Below, piece after piece: positions 43,259-52,395 of a stretch of 64,000 nucleotides of DNA. Positions within the stretch are counted from its first letter, which is position 1, and each line of letters starts with the position of its first letter. The notes under the pieces are model-generated. The model did not search any database. It had not been told where the DNA came from and worked only from the letters and a program-made list of their open reading frames with translations. A program made the translations under genes and the position numbers. Source of the stretch: Acidobacteriota bacterium (GTDB taxonomy: Bacteria > Acidobacteriota > Thermoanaerobaculia > Multivoradales > Multivoraceae); the NCBI GenBank assembly GCA_029263415.1, contig JAJCXN010000039.1, positions 186,001-250,000 on the forward strand, given 5' to 3'.

Positions 43259-44445
43259 GCGAAGTTACCTCCACTGAAACTCGGAGCTGGGATCCGCCCG
43301 CGAGCCTAGACAAAGTGCAGAACACTGCGCTGATCGTCGGGTTGGTTGGTGTCGCTGTGAGCGTCTTCGGTTACCTGTCGTCGCCAGATCAGTTCTTCCA
43401 GTCCTATCTGGTCGGCTGGATCTTCTGGTTGACCATTGCCCTCGGTTGCCTTGGCTGGCTGACCGTTCAACACCTGACCGCCGGCACTTGGAGCCTCGTG
43501 CTGAGGCGCGTTATGGAGGCGGGTGCGCGCACGCTGCCGTTCCTATTCCTTTTGTTCTTGCCCATCATGCTGATGGGCATGGGTACGCTTTACTCCTGGG
43601 CACGACCCGAAGCTGTGAATGACGCTCTCATTCAGACCAAGGCCGGGTACCTCAACGTGGAGTTCTTCTGGGGCCGAGCAGTCCTCTACTTCTTGATCTG
43701 GTCCGGATTGGCATACCTGCTCTCGAAGAATTCCCGGTTACAGGATGAGACTGGTGACCCCGCAGCCACGGTGCGCATGCGAATGCTCTCTGGGCCCGGC
43801 TTGGTTTTGTTGATCTTGACCGCCTCCTTCGCTAGCTGGGACTGGCTGATGTCGCTGGACCCACACTGGTTCTCGAGTCTTTACGCGTTCTACTTCGTCA
43901 CCAACCTCGCCTTGACGTCACTCTTGTTCTTGACGGTTGTGGCGTGGTACCTGCACAAGCGCAAGCCACTGGATGATGTCTTTGTGTCACGGCACTTCCA
44001 TGACTACGGCAAGCTCACCATGGCGCTGACCATGTTCTGGGCGTACATGGCTCTGTCGCAGTTCCTGATCACGTACTCGGGCAACATTCCTGAGTTCACT
44101 ACGTGGTACGTGCGGCGCAACGCCGGTGGCTGGCAGTACTACACGGTGCCATTGATCATCCTCCACTTCTTTGTGCCCTTCTTACTTCTGCTCTCTGCTG
44201 GATTGAAGAAGCAGCCGAGCAAGTTGGTTGTGGTCGCGCTCTACATGTTGGTAACGCGTTTCCTTGACCTCTACTGGCAAGCCGCACCGACCTTCCACTC
44301 GGAGGTCACCTTCCATTGGCTCGATATCGCAACAGTGGTTGGCGTTGGCGGTGTTTGGACCTTTCTCTTTGTTCGAGAACTCAAGCGCCGCAGTCTCTTG
44401 CCGCCGAACGACCCGTATCTACCGGAGCTCATTGGCCATGGCTGA
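43255..44445 (+). CDS. actF: ACIII subunit ActF, NrfD/PsrC-like membrane protein
   Basis: A 396-residue polytopic membrane protein with about ten hydrophobic segments, paralogous to ActC. It resembles the quinol:cytochrome c oxidoreductase second quinone-binding subunit (SFASWDWLMSLDPHWFSSLYAFYFVTN, FHDYGKLTMALTMFWAYMALSQFLITYSGNIPEFTTWY), and these stretches are characteristic of ActF. It contributes a proton channel and perhaps a second quinol site; the exact role is debated. It overlaps actE by four bases and the following small gene by eight. Confidence 0.93.
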   Translation: MSEVTSTETRSWDPPASLDKVQNTALIVGLVGVAVSVFGYLSSPDQFFQSYLVGWIFWLTIALGCLGWLTVQHLTAGTWSLVLRRVMEAGARTLPFLFLLFLPIMLMGMGTLYSWARPEAVNDALIQTKAGYLNVEFFWGRAVLYFLIWSGLAYLLSKNSRLQDETGDPAATVRMRMLSGPGLVLLILTASFASWDWLMSLDPHWFSSLYAFYFVTNLALTSLLFLTVVAWYLHKRKPLDDVFVSRHFHDYGKLTMALTMFWAYMALSQFLITYSGNIPEFTTWYVRRNAGGWQYYTVPLIILHFFVPFLLLLSAGLKKQPSKLVVVALYMLVTRFLDLYWQAAPTFHSEVTFHWLDIATVVGVGGVWTFLFVRELKRRSLLPPNDPYLPELIGHG

Positions 44446-44974
44446 TCAAGACAACCAGTTGACGCCTCCCCTCGCCGACAGTTCCCTTGAGAACTACACG
44501 GGTTCGGAACTGCCCTACAAGATGCTCTACATCTCGGGGATCGCGCTGGCGGTGACCGCAGTCGTCTTCGCTTTGGCTTTGGTCCCCATGCGGGATGCCA
44601 TGATCAAATCTGCAGATGAGCGAAATGCCGGTGCGATCATTCCGAGTTCGGAACGGGCCGCTAGGGCGCGTTTGCAGCAGGATCCTGAATCCGTGTGGCA
44701 GGCGCACGAAGCCGTCATGGCGGACCAGACCTCCACGTTCGGCTGGCATGACCAGCCGCATGGCATTGTTCGGGTCCCAGTTGCCCGCGCACTAGAGATG
44801 ATTCTGGCTGAGGGGGCCATCGCTAGCACCCCAGACGCCACTGTTGCCGTCTTGCATGGCACTTTGAGTCACGCCTCAGGCGGCGATCACGAGGGCGCTG
44901 ATCACGGCGGCACTGAACACGGCGGTACTGGCCCTGAAGAAGATGCTGAAACCGAAGACGAGGCTGCCCACTGA
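44438..44974 (+). CDS. Small single-TM protein of the act-cox operon
   Basis: A protein of about 178 residues with one transmembrane helix (MLYISGIALAVTAVVFALALV) close to the N-terminus and a periplasmic domain ending in a His/Glu/Asp/Gly-rich tail (about residues 143-178; repeated HGG and DHEG). The His-rich tail could bind copper or other metals for the adjacent Sco/Cox proteins, but this is inference. The ATG overlaps the actF stop by eight bases, so the longer open frame inside actF is not used. A position after actF fits accessory ACIII subunits found in some species, yet I do not recognise a specific family, so I leave it unnamed. Confidence 0.75.
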   Translation: MADQDNQLTPPLADSSLENYTGSELPYKMLYISGIALAVTAVVFALALVPMRDAMIKSADERNAGAIIPSSERAARARLQQDPESVWQAHEAVMADQTSTFGWHDQPHGIVRVPVARALEMILAEGAIASTPDATVAVLHGTLSHASGGDHEGADHGGTEHGGTGPEEDAETEDEAAH

Positions 44975-45879
44975 TGCGCCAGAGTCGCCACATTCAAGCC
45001 CACGGTTCCTTCGGGACGTTGACAACCACCATGACCCTGCTGGGTCTTTTGGTTGCGGCTTCTGTGTGTGCGCAAACCCAGAGCCTGACGGTGTCCCGAA
45101 CCAAAGTGACGCCTGATCCGGAGCAAGAGGCCCGCTTGCCCAAGCCACTGCGCGATCTCGGTTGGGATCAACAGATGGGAGCGGAGCTGCCGCTCGACGC
45201 ACAGTTTGTCGATCAGAACGGCAAAGCCGTTCAGATTGGTGATTTCTTTGGCGACAAGCCGGTGCTGATCGCGCCCGTGTATTTCAACTGTCCGATGCTC
45301 TGCTCGCTGGTGCTGGATGGCGTCGTGCGCGGACTCAAGCCGCTCAAATTCGTCGCGGGTGAAGAGTTCGAGGTTCTGGCGGTCAGCTTTGATGCTCGCG
45401 AACGCCCTCAAGACGCAGAGCGGTCTCGCAAGACCGCTCTGGCGCGCTACGGCCGCGAGGTCGAGGGTGGTGGCGGCTGGAACTTCCTGACCGGTGATCA
45501 GGAAAACATCGACACGCTGATGTCCGCCATCGGTTTCAAGTACGACTGGGAAGAGAGCACCGAGCAGTTCGCTCATGCCGGTGGAGTTCTCCTGGCCACG
45601 CCAGACGGTCAGATTTCCCGCTACTTCTATGGTGTGGATTTTGCCACGAAGGACCTGCGGCTCGGCTTTGTTGAAGCCTCCGCAGGGCGGATCGGAAATG
45701 TGGTCGACCAAGTACTTCTGTTTTGCTATCAGTACGACCCGATCATCGGGAAGTACAGCGCCTTGACCCTAAGACTGGTGCGCCTGGGGGGCATCGTCAC
45801 CGTGCTGCTGCTCGGAGGTTGGGTGTTTCTTATGTTCCGTCGCGAAGGTCGTCGCCGCGAGGCCGTCGCAACCGTCTAG
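44974..45879 (+). CDS. SCO1/SenC/PrrC family copper chaperone
   Basis: A 301-residue thioredoxin-fold protein that delivers copper to the CuA site of cytochrome oxidase. It has an N-terminal signal sequence (TTMTLLGLLVAASVCA), then the CxxxC copper motif CPMLC (C106, C110) after VYFNC, and the third ligand His201 in FAHAGGVLLATPDG. A C-terminal membrane helix (LGGIVTVLLLGGWVFLMF) is longer than in typical Sco proteins and probably anchors the domain. It lies immediately upstream of the oxidase subunit genes, as expected for an assembly factor. The ATG starts at the last base of the preceding gene's stop codon (TGATG), implying coupling. Confidence 0.92.
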   Translation: MRQSRHIQAHGSFGTLTTTMTLLGLLVAASVCAQTQSLTVSRTKVTPDPEQEARLPKPLRDLGWDQQMGAELPLDAQFVDQNGKAVQIGDFFGDKPVLIAPVYFNCPMLCSLVLDGVVRGLKPLKFVAGEEFEVLAVSFDARERPQDAERSRKTALARYGREVEGGGGWNFLTGDQENIDTLMSAIGFKYDWEESTEQFAHAGGVLLATPDGQISRYFYGVDFATKDLRLGFVEASAGRIGNVVDQVLLFCYQYDPIIGKYSALTLRLVRLGGIVTVLLLGGWVFLMFRREGRRREAVATV

Positions 45880-45943
45880 TTCGCTTCGCAATTCGTATGA
45901 ACCGTTTTCGCTTGAGACCCGGTAGCCGGGAAAGGACAAGAAA

Positions 45944-47062
45944 GTGATCGAGATGCTCAAGGGCTACCTGCCCGAGATGCTAGACAACCTGCCGCTGTTC
46001 CCGCCGCAGGCGTCGACGATGGCTGGGGAGGTCGATGCTTTGACCTTCGTCTGGACGGCGATCAGCCTTGTCTCTACGGTAATCATCGTCGCCGCGATTA
46101 TCTTCTTCATGGTCCGCTACCGCCGGCGGTCCTTCGACGAGCTGGGCGGCGGTGAGCTGCATGCTCCCATGGTTGAGGTGGTCTCGATGGCGATCCCCTT
46201 CGTTATCTGCATGGCAATGTTCGTTTGGGGCGCCAAGATCTTCATCGATCTCGAACGCACACCGAAGAATGCCGTTGAGTACCTAGCCTTCGGCAAGCAG
46301 TGGATGTGGAAGTACCAACACCCGAACGGTTTGCGCGAGATCAACAACCTTACGGTTCCGGTGGATACCCCGATTCAGCTGACCATGACCTCCGAGGACG
46401 TGATCCACTCGTTCTTCGTGCCGGCATTCCGGGTGAAACAAGATGTTCTGCCGGGCAGGTACACCACCATCTGGTTCGAAGCGACCAAGACGGGCGTCTT
46501 CCGGATGTTCTGCGCAGAGTACTGCGGCAGTGAACACTCGCTGATGGGTGGCAAGGTCACAGTCCTACCTAAGAACGAGTACGACGCCTGGCTCCGCCAG
46601 GAGGAACCCGAGCGTGCTGACCCGGTCTCGTCCGGCGAGCAGCTCTTCACCTCGCTGTCTTGCACCACCTGCCACACCGGTGATTCGCCACGCGGTCCGG
46701 CCCTGCACAACCTCTTCGGCTCCGAAGTGAAGTTAGCTTCCGGCGAATCAGTCACCGCAGACGAGACCTACATCCGCGACTCGATCGTCAACCCGCGCAG
46801 CCAGATCAAGGAAGGCTACGCAGCGTTGATGCCGACGTTCGAAGGGCAGGTTTCCGAAGAGCAGCTGCGCGACATCATCGCCTACATCAGGACCCTAGAG
46901 GGCCCTCCGGTTGCTGCACCGGCAGGCTCTGACGCTGAGGTCGCGCTGGCCATCTCAGCAGATGGCCCGTCAGCAGAGCCCAAGACCACCGTTCCGAATA
47001 GCACTGAACCGACCGAAGCCGCGCTCAGCTATGCGAGCGCTGCCATGGTCGGAGGACAATAA
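45944..47062 (+). CDS. coxB: Cytochrome c oxidase subunit II with fused cytochrome c (caa3 type)
   Basis: A 372-residue subunit II with two transmembrane helices, a CuA domain and a C-terminal cytochrome c domain. The CuA ligands are in FCAEYCGSEHSLMGG (C190, C194, H198, M201) with the upstream His in VIHSFFVPAFR, and the aromatic-rich segment YGKQWMWKYQHP-like (FGKQWMWKYQHPNG) is present. The haem c site CTTCH lies at 240-244, making this a caa3-type enzyme that accepts electrons directly. A tail of about 45 residues after the haem domain is Ala/Pro-rich. GTG start at 45944 follows AAAGGAC. Four residues separate it from coxA. Confidence 0.93.
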   Translation: MIEMLKGYLPEMLDNLPLFPPQASTMAGEVDALTFVWTAISLVSTVIIVAAIIFFMVRYRRRSFDELGGGELHAPMVEVVSMAIPFVICMAMFVWGAKIFIDLERTPKNAVEYLAFGKQWMWKYQHPNGLREINNLTVPVDTPIQLTMTSEDVIHSFFVPAFRVKQDVLPGRYTTIWFEATKTGVFRMFCAEYCGSEHSLMGGKVTVLPKNEYDAWLRQEEPERADPVSSGEQLFTSLSCTTCHTGDSPRGPALHNLFGSEVKLASGESVTADETYIRDSIVNPRSQIKEGYAALMPTFEGQVSEEQLRDIIAYIRTLEGPPVAAPAGSDAEVALAISADGPSAEPKTTVPNSTEPTEAALSYASAAMVGGQ

Positions 47063-47065
47063 GCC

Positions 47066-48733
47066 ATGTCTGCGCACGCCGAATCCTACGATCCCAACGT
47101 CAACTATCTAAACCGCGACTGGTCCTTGAAGTCGTGGTTACTGACCCTTGATCACAAGCGCATCGCTTGGTTGTACCTGATTTCGGTCAGTGTCTTCTTC
47201 GCGATCGGTGGCTTCTTCGCCATGCTGATTCGCATGGAGTTGTTGACACCCCAGGGCGATCTGCTCTCACCCGACACCTACAACCGTGTGTTCACGCAGC
47301 ACGGTGTGGTGATGATCTTCCTGTTCCTAATCCCATCGATTCCTGCGGTGCTGGGAAACTTCCTGGTGCCGCTGATGGTGGGTGCAGTCGACGTTGCGTT
47401 CCCCAGACTCAACCTGTTGAGTTGGTACATCTACACGGTTGCGGGCATCCTCGTCATCCTCGCACTGATCACTGGTGGTGTTGACACAGGCTGGACCTTC
47501 TACACGCCACTGAGTTCCACGTACGCCAACAGTCAGGTCATGCTGGTAGCGATCGCGGTGTTCGTCAATGGCTTCGCGTCGATCCTCACCGGGCTCAACT
47601 TCCTGGTCACGATTCACACCATGCGGGCCAAGAACCTGACCTGGGGCAAGTTGCCGCTGTTCATCTGGGCGATGTACGCCACAAGTTTGATCAATGTGTT
47701 GGGAACACCAGTCGTTGCGATCACCCTGCTGATGGCGGGCGCTGAAAGGGTTCTGGGGTTAGGCATCTTCGACCCTGCGCTGGGTGGTGACCCCATCCTG
47801 TTTCAGCATCTGTTCTGGTTCTACTCGCATCCGGCGGTGTACATCATGATCCTGCCGGCGTTCGGCGTGATCAGTGAGTTGATCGCAGCGTTCTCGCGCA
47901 AGAAGATCTTCGGTTATACGTTCATCGCCGCATCGTCGGTTGGCATCGCGATCCTAGGCTTCATCGTCTGGGCGCACCACATGTTCACTACCGGCATGTC
48001 GGCCTACGCGGCGACCGTGTTCTCGGCTCTCACGATGCTGATCGCGGTCCCCACGGCAGTGAAGGTCATCAACTGGACTGCCACGATGTACCAAGGATCG
48101 GTCAGCTGGGAGACCCCGATGCTGTACGCGGTCGGTTTCCTTGGCCTCTTCCTGATCGGCGGTCTCACTGGTGTGATGCTCGCGACGCTCGGTCTCGATA
48201 TCCACGTGCACGACACATACTTTGTGGTCGCTCACTTTCACTATGTGATGGTAGGCGGTGCGATCATGGGATTCTTAGGGGGCATCCATTACTGGTGGCC
48301 TAAGATGACCGGACGCTTGTACAACGGTTCGATCTCGAAGGTCTCCGCGATCTTGGTGTTCGTCGGTTTCAACCTGACCTTCTTCCCGCAGTTCCTGCTG
48401 GGCTACATGGGCATGCCGCGTCGCTACCACGCGTACCCAGAGGAGTTCCAGGCGCTCAATGTCTTCTCAACGGCCGGTGCCACGGTCTTGGGGCTGGGCT
48501 ACATCCTGCCCGCTTTCTACCTGACCTACTCGTTGTTCAAGGGTGAGAAGGCGCCGGCAAACCCTTGGGGTGCGATGAGTATCGAATGGCAGACGCCGTC
48601 ACCACCACCGCTACACAACTTCGTGACACCACCTGTCATCACCGAACCGTACGACTACGAGCATGAGTTGATCAAGGAACAGATCGCCGAGCTCAAAAAG
48701 CATGTGAAGCCTCAGGAGGTTCCCCTTGGCTAA
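47066..48733 (+). CDS. coxA: Cytochrome c oxidase subunit I, A2 type
   Basis: A 555-residue haem-copper oxidase core subunit with 12 or more membrane helices. Ligand motifs are present: [13 protein letters not shown] for low-spin haem, [18 protein letters not shown] for CuB, and [19 protein letters not shown] for high-spin haem and haem a. The D-pathway glutamate of A1 oxidases (GHPEV) is replaced by Y253-S254-H255-P-A-V, the YS motif that defines A2-type enzymes. K-pathway residues ([16 protein letters not shown]) follow. It reduces oxygen to water and pumps protons. It is located between subunits II and III. Confidence 0.94.
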   Translation: MSAHAESYDPNVNYLNRDWSLKSWLLTLDHKRIAWLYLISVSVFFAIGGFFAMLIRMELLTPQGDLLSPDTYNRVFTQHGVVMIFLFLIPSIPAVLGNFLVPLMVGAVDVAFPRLNLLSWYIYTVAGILVILALITGGVDTGWTFYTPLSSTYANSQVMLVAIAVFVNGFASILTGLNFLVTIHTMRAKNLTWGKLPLFIWAMYATSLINVLGTPVVAITLLMAGAERVLGLGIFDPALGGDPILFQHLFWFYSHPAVYIMILPAFGVISELIAAFSRKKIFGYTFIAASSVGIAILGFIVWAHHMFTTGMSAYAATVFSALTMLIAVPTAVKVINWTATMYQGSVSWETPMLYAVGFLGLFLIGGLTGVMLATLGLDIHVHDTYFVVAHFHYVMVGGAIMGFLGGIHYWWPKMTGRLYNGSISKVSAILVFVGFNLTFFPQFLLGYMGMPRRYHAYPEEFQALNVFSTAGATVLGLGYILPAFYLTYSLFKGEKAPANPWGAMSIEWQTPSPPPLHNFVTPPVITEPYDYEHELIKEQIAELKKHVKPQEVPLG

Positions 48734-49436
48734 CGGTCACTCAACGACGCTCCATCATCACTTTGAGAGCTATGACCAGCAGCGCAATGCGTCGTCGCTG
48801 GGCATGTGGTTCTTCCTCGCTCAGGAGGTCATGTTCTTCGGTGGTTTGTTCACCGCCTACATGATCTATCGCACCCAGAACGGTCTGGATTTCGCGGTTG
48901 CTAGCTCGCACTTGAACATTCCGCTGGGTGCGCTTAACACCGCGATCCTGATCGCCTCTTCGTTCACCATGGCGATGGCGGTGAAGAAGTCAGTGCTCGC
49001 ACAACGCAAGGCGATCGTGGGCTACCTGATCTTGACCTTGATCCTCGGTTGTGGCTTCTTGGTCGTCAAGTATTTTGAATACGCCGAGAAGTTCGAGCAC
49101 AACACGGTTCCTGGTTCGAGCTTCGAGTTCCACGTCGAACCGGAACTCATCGCTCAATACGATCTCAGCCCCGAGCGCGTGGTGACCATGGAGAAACGAG
49201 CAGAGATCTTCTTCTCGCTCTACTTCATGATGACTGGCCTGCACGCGCTCCACATGGTCATTGGGGTCGGTATTGGCATCTGGTTGATGTTTCCGGCGAT
49301 GGCGGGCAAGTTCAATATGGACTACCACAACCCCGTGGAGAACTTCGGGCTCTACTGGCATTTCGTGGATCTTGTCTGGATCTTCCTCTTTCCACTGCTC
49401 TATCTGTTGGGCGGAAACGCGTTAGCTGGCGGCTAG
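48726..49436 (+). CDS. coxC: Cytochrome c oxidase subunit III
   Basis: A 236-residue subunit III with five or more membrane helices. It starts with TTG at 48726, strongly supported by AGGAGG 6 nt upstream, and its first bases overlap the end of coxA (8 bp). Hallmarks are [26 protein letters not shown] near the N-terminus and [19 protein letters not shown] near the C-terminus, which are conserved in this subunit family. It stabilises subunit I and may help oxygen entry. The N-terminus carries [12 protein letters not shown], an unusual His-rich start. Confidence 0.92.
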   Translation: MANGHSTTLHHHFESYDQQRNASSLGMWFFLAQEVMFFGGLFTAYMIYRTQNGLDFAVASSHLNIPLGALNTAILIASSFTMAMAVKKSVLAQRKAIVGYLILTLILGCGFLVVKYFEYAEKFEHNTVPGSSFEFHVEPELIAQYDLSPERVVTMEKRAEIFFSLYFMMTGLHALHMVIGVGIGIWLMFPAMAGKFNMDYHNPVENFGLYWHFVDLVWIFLFPLLYLLGGNALAGG

Positions 49437-49478
49437 GCTTCGCAGCCTTAGGCCCCCCGGACTACCACGGAGAACACT

Positions 49479-49901
49479 ATGTCTTCACACGGCGATCACA
49501 CGAACCCCGGCCATCAGGTTCACGTCTCATCGACCTCGATGTATCTCACCATCCTGGGCGCACTGATTGTGCTTACTGGGCTCACCGTTTGGGTGGCCTT
49601 CCAGGACCTCGGCTGGGCCAACGATATCGTGGCGCTCGGCATCGCCTTCACCAAGGCGACTCTTGTCGTCTTGTTCTTCATGCACGTCAAGTACAGCGGC
49701 CGCATCATCAAGTTTGTTGTGCTCTGCGCGGTGTCCTGGTTGTTTGTGATGCTCTCGCTCACCTACATCGACTACGGTTCACGCGACATCATCAAGCCGG
49801 CGGCCACGCCGGTTGATGCCGAGTACCAAGATCTGGTCGATCGGGGTTACGCTAAAAAGGCTAAGGCCTCGGCTAGTCACGGCAAGGAAACTGGGCACTG
49901 A
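49479..49901 (+). CDS. coxD: Cytochrome c oxidase subunit IV
   Basis: A 140-residue protein with three hydrophobic segments and a His-rich N-terminus, matching prokaryotic subunit IV of caa3 oxidases (MYLTILGALIVLTGLTVWVAF, ALGIAFTKATLVVLFFMHVKYSGR, VVLCAVSWLFVMLSLTYIDYGSR). The FMHVKYS motif is diagnostic. It probably assists folding or stability of the oxidase. It ends the 12-gene operon that begins with actA. A weak hairpin (GCCGC-TCA-GCGGC, 49941-49953) follows at 40 bp but lacks a U-tract. Confidence 0.92.
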   Translation: MSSHGDHTNPGHQVHVSSTSMYLTILGALIVLTGLTVWVAFQDLGWANDIVALGIAFTKATLVVLFFMHVKYSGRIIKFVVLCAVSWLFVMLSLTYIDYGSRDIIKPAATPVDAEYQDLVDRGYAKKAKASASHGKETGH

Positions 49902-50093
49902 GACTCAGCCGATCCGGGTCCACCGAACTAGCTGCTCGGCGCCGCTCAGCGGCCAGGTTTGACCACCGTCGCCCGTTGGCGAGAGAGTTCAGCCGCCCGG
50001 CGGCGAGAGACTTCCGCTTTCCGGTCTCGCCGGGACCGCCGCACGTTCCTTCTCACACGGGCGGTCTCGTGGTGCAAACGGCGCTCCAGGCGC

Positions 50094-51464
50094 CTACGAC
50101 TCTGCTGCCAGCCACTCGTCTCGGTACTTGAGGCTCTTGCGGAACGGCTTGAGGCCACCCCAGAGCAAGAGCGCGGATGCTAGATGTGCGAGCGCAGCGA
50201 CCACCAAGAGTGAGTAGCCGATCGCGCCATCGTCCTTGAACACAAAGTCGGTGGTCATGGCCACGGCAGTCGGTCCTATGCCTAGACCAATCAGGTTCAC
50301 GACAAACAAGTAGAGCGCCGAGGCTTGTCCCCGCATGGCGTTCGGCATCATCTCCTGAATGGCAGCGGGCGCACAGCCGAACGGCATGCTGGCAGTGAAC
50401 ACCGTAGGCACCATCAACGCCAGCGACCAATTCATTGACGGCATCAGGGGATAAAGCAACCCCGCAGGCAGCCACACTAGAGCGGCTATCAGCCCAGTTC
50501 GCATCTTGGCGTCCTTGTAGCCCTTGGCGGTGAGCCAGTCTGCGATCCGGCCCCCACAGACGATGCCCAAGGTGCCTGCGAACACCACAATGGTGCCGTA
50601 AGTCAGACCTGCCTCACGCTGGGTTGCGCCGTAGTGTCGCTGCAGAAAGGTGGGAATCCAAGCAGAGCTCCCGTAGCTTGAGAAGGACAACAGTGCGAAG
50701 CCAACGTTGTGGCATAAGAATGTCTTCCAGTTCTCGCGCAAGTACTTGATCACCTTGGGCATGGGCACGGCGACCACGCTGCCCGTCTTGCTGAGGGCCA
50801 TCCCCCGCCTGACTGGTTCCTTGAAGGTCAGCAGCAGCAATGCGAGCAGAATGCCCGGCAAGCCGACTATGAAAAAGACCACCTGCCAGGGCCTGGTCGT
50901 GCCGATTAACGGCAGCGTGAGATCGCCTTGACCGGACGCCCAACCCACCACCAACCCGCCGAGAATGTAGGCAAGTCCCGAGCCGATGTAGATGCCCATG
51001 CTGTAGACACTGATCGCCGTGGCCAGATAGCGCTTGGGAAAGGAGTCGGTGATCAAGGAGTACGCAGACGGCGATAGCGCCGCTTCGCCAACGCCCACAC
51101 CCATGCGCAACAGCAGGAACTGCCAAAACCGCTGCGCGAGGCCGCAGGCTGCAGTCATCGCGCTCCAAACGACCAGCCCGACAGCGATAATCCCGCGTCT
51201 TGACTTAGTGTCTGCCAGGCGGCCGAGTGGAATACCAAAGAAGGTATAGAACAGGGCAAAGCTGAAGCCCATGAGCAGGCTCATCTGAGTGTCAGAAATC
51301 CCGAGGTCGCTACGAATGGGCCCAACAAGCAACCCTAGGATCTGTCGATCGATGAACGACAGCACGTAGATCACCATCAAAACAGCGACCACGTACCACG
51401 ACTTTCCAAGCGAGGGGTAAGGCGCTTCGGCGGTCTCGGCTGATCCGGCAGTGGCGTCAGGCAT
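50094..51464 (-). CDS. MFS transporter, Spinster-like (second paralogue)
   Basis: A protein of about 456 residues with 12 hydrophobic segments. Motifs are VIYVLSFIDRQILGLLVGPI in helix 1 and FGIPLGRLADTKSRRGIIAVGLVVWS between helices 2 and 3, matching its paralogue at 25531 in almost every diagnostic position, and GVGVGEAALSPSAYSLITDSF in helix 4. It lacks the central insertion of the other copy and has the normal length. The ATG at 51464 has GAGAGGAG 7 nt upstream; the open frame extends 25 codons further. It converges on the respiratory operon. Substrate unknown, but two divergent members close together suggest separate roles. Confidence 0.9.
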   Translation of the reverse strand: MPDATAGSAETAEAPYPSLGKSWYVVAVLMVIYVLSFIDRQILGLLVGPIRSDLGISDTQMSLLMGFSFALFYTFFGIPLGRLADTKSRRGIIAVGLVVWSAMTAACGLAQRFWQFLLLRMGVGVGEAALSPSAYSLITDSFPKRYLATAISVYSMGIYIGSGLAYILGGLVVGWASGQGDLTLPLIGTTRPWQVVFFIVGLPGILLALLLLTFKEPVRRGMALSKTGSVVAVPMPKVIKYLRENWKTFLCHNVGFALLSFSSYGSSAWIPTFLQRHYGATQREAGLTYGTIVVFAGTLGIVCGGRIADWLTAKGYKDAKMRTGLIAALVWLPAGLLYPLMPSMNWSLALMVPTVFTASMPFGCAPAAIQEMMPNAMRGQASALYLFVVNLIGLGIGPTAVAMTTDFVFKDDGAIGYSLLVVAALAHLASALLLWGGLKPFRKSLKYRDEWLAAES

Positions 51465-51620
51465 GGCTGGCTCCTCTCTTTCGTGCGAGTTTAGGATTTG
51501 GGTGAGAAGCGCGAATTGTACTTGGAACACTCCTTTCACCTCGCCAGCACCGCCCTAGAGTTGATAGGAATGACCATCAACCGCTGAAATGCGGGCTCAT
51601 CGCTACTGGACGAACTATCA

Positions 51621-52391
51621 ATGGACGCGGCTGCAGCAAGCACACAGGCAGGGGAGCCGTACGCACCGACGGTTGCCGGTCAAGACGAGCAGCCGCTGTT
51701 TCGAGCGCGAGGGCTGTCGAAAATCTACCGAATGGGCGAGGTCGAAGTGCACGCTCTGAGGGGAGTGGACTTCGAGGTCAGGCGCGGTGAGTTCCTGGTC
51801 TTGCTCGGTCCTTCGGGCAGTGGCAAGTCGACGCTTCTTAACATCTTAGGTGGGCTCGATACGCCAACTCATGGCTCGGTGTTCTACCGCGATCAGGAAC
51901 TCTCCAAGGCGAGTGAAGGCGAGCTCACTCAGTATCGGCGTGCTCACGTCGGCTTCGTCTTTCAGTTCTACAACCTGATTCCAAGTCTGACCGCGCGCGA
52001 AAACGTTGAGTTGGTGACCGAGATCGCGACCAACCCTATGGAAGCGGCCGACGCTCTACGGTTGGTTGACATGGGCGATCGCCTCGACCACTTTCCCGCG
52101 CAGCTTTCAGGCGGCGAGCAGCAACGTGTGGCGATCGCACGTGCGATCGCCAAGCAGCCGGCGGTTCTCTTGTGCGATGAACCGACCGGTGCACTCGACG
52201 TGTCCACCGGCGGCATCGTACTGAGGGCCATCGATCGCATCCATCGCGAGCTGGGCACCGCCGTGGCGGTGATTACCCACAACGCTGTTATTGCAGAAAT
52301 GGCACACCGCGTGGTGAGCCTGTCCGATGGACAAGTTGCCAGCGAAGTGGTGAACGCTAGCCGTCGAGGCGTCGAAGAACTCGAGTGGTAA
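51621..52391 (+). CDS. ABC transporter ATP-binding protein, LolD/MacB type
   Basis: A 256-residue ATPase with complete motifs: Walker [13 protein letters not shown]-loop FVFQFYNL, signature [15 protein letters not shown], Walker [13 protein letters not shown] and switch His in ITHNAVI. The first 30 residues form a variable extension. The permease gene starts 4 bp downstream and a HlyD-type adaptor gene follows, so this trio forms a MacAB-like efflux or lipoprotein-type transporter. It is more canonical in its signature than the orphan ATPase at 8530. Confidence 0.93.
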   Translation: MDAAAASTQAGEPYAPTVAGQDEQPLFRARGLSKIYRMGEVEVHALRGVDFEVRRGEFLVLLGPSGSGKSTLLNILGGLDTPTHGSVFYRDQELSKASEGELTQYRRAHVGFVFQFYNLIPSLTARENVELVTEIATNPMEAADALRLVDMGDRLDHFPAQLSGGEQQRVAIARAIAKQPAVLLCDEPTGALDVSTGGIVLRAIDRIHRELGTAVAVITHNAVIAEMAHRVVSLSDGQVASEVVNASRRGVEELEW

Positions 52392-52395
52392 GTCA

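Noticed and set aside
49946-50158. An Arg-rich open frame between coxD and the MFS gene
   Set aside because: It overlaps the end of the MFS gene and its Arg-rich composition is what G+C-rich noncoding DNA produces; no ribosome-binding site is evident.
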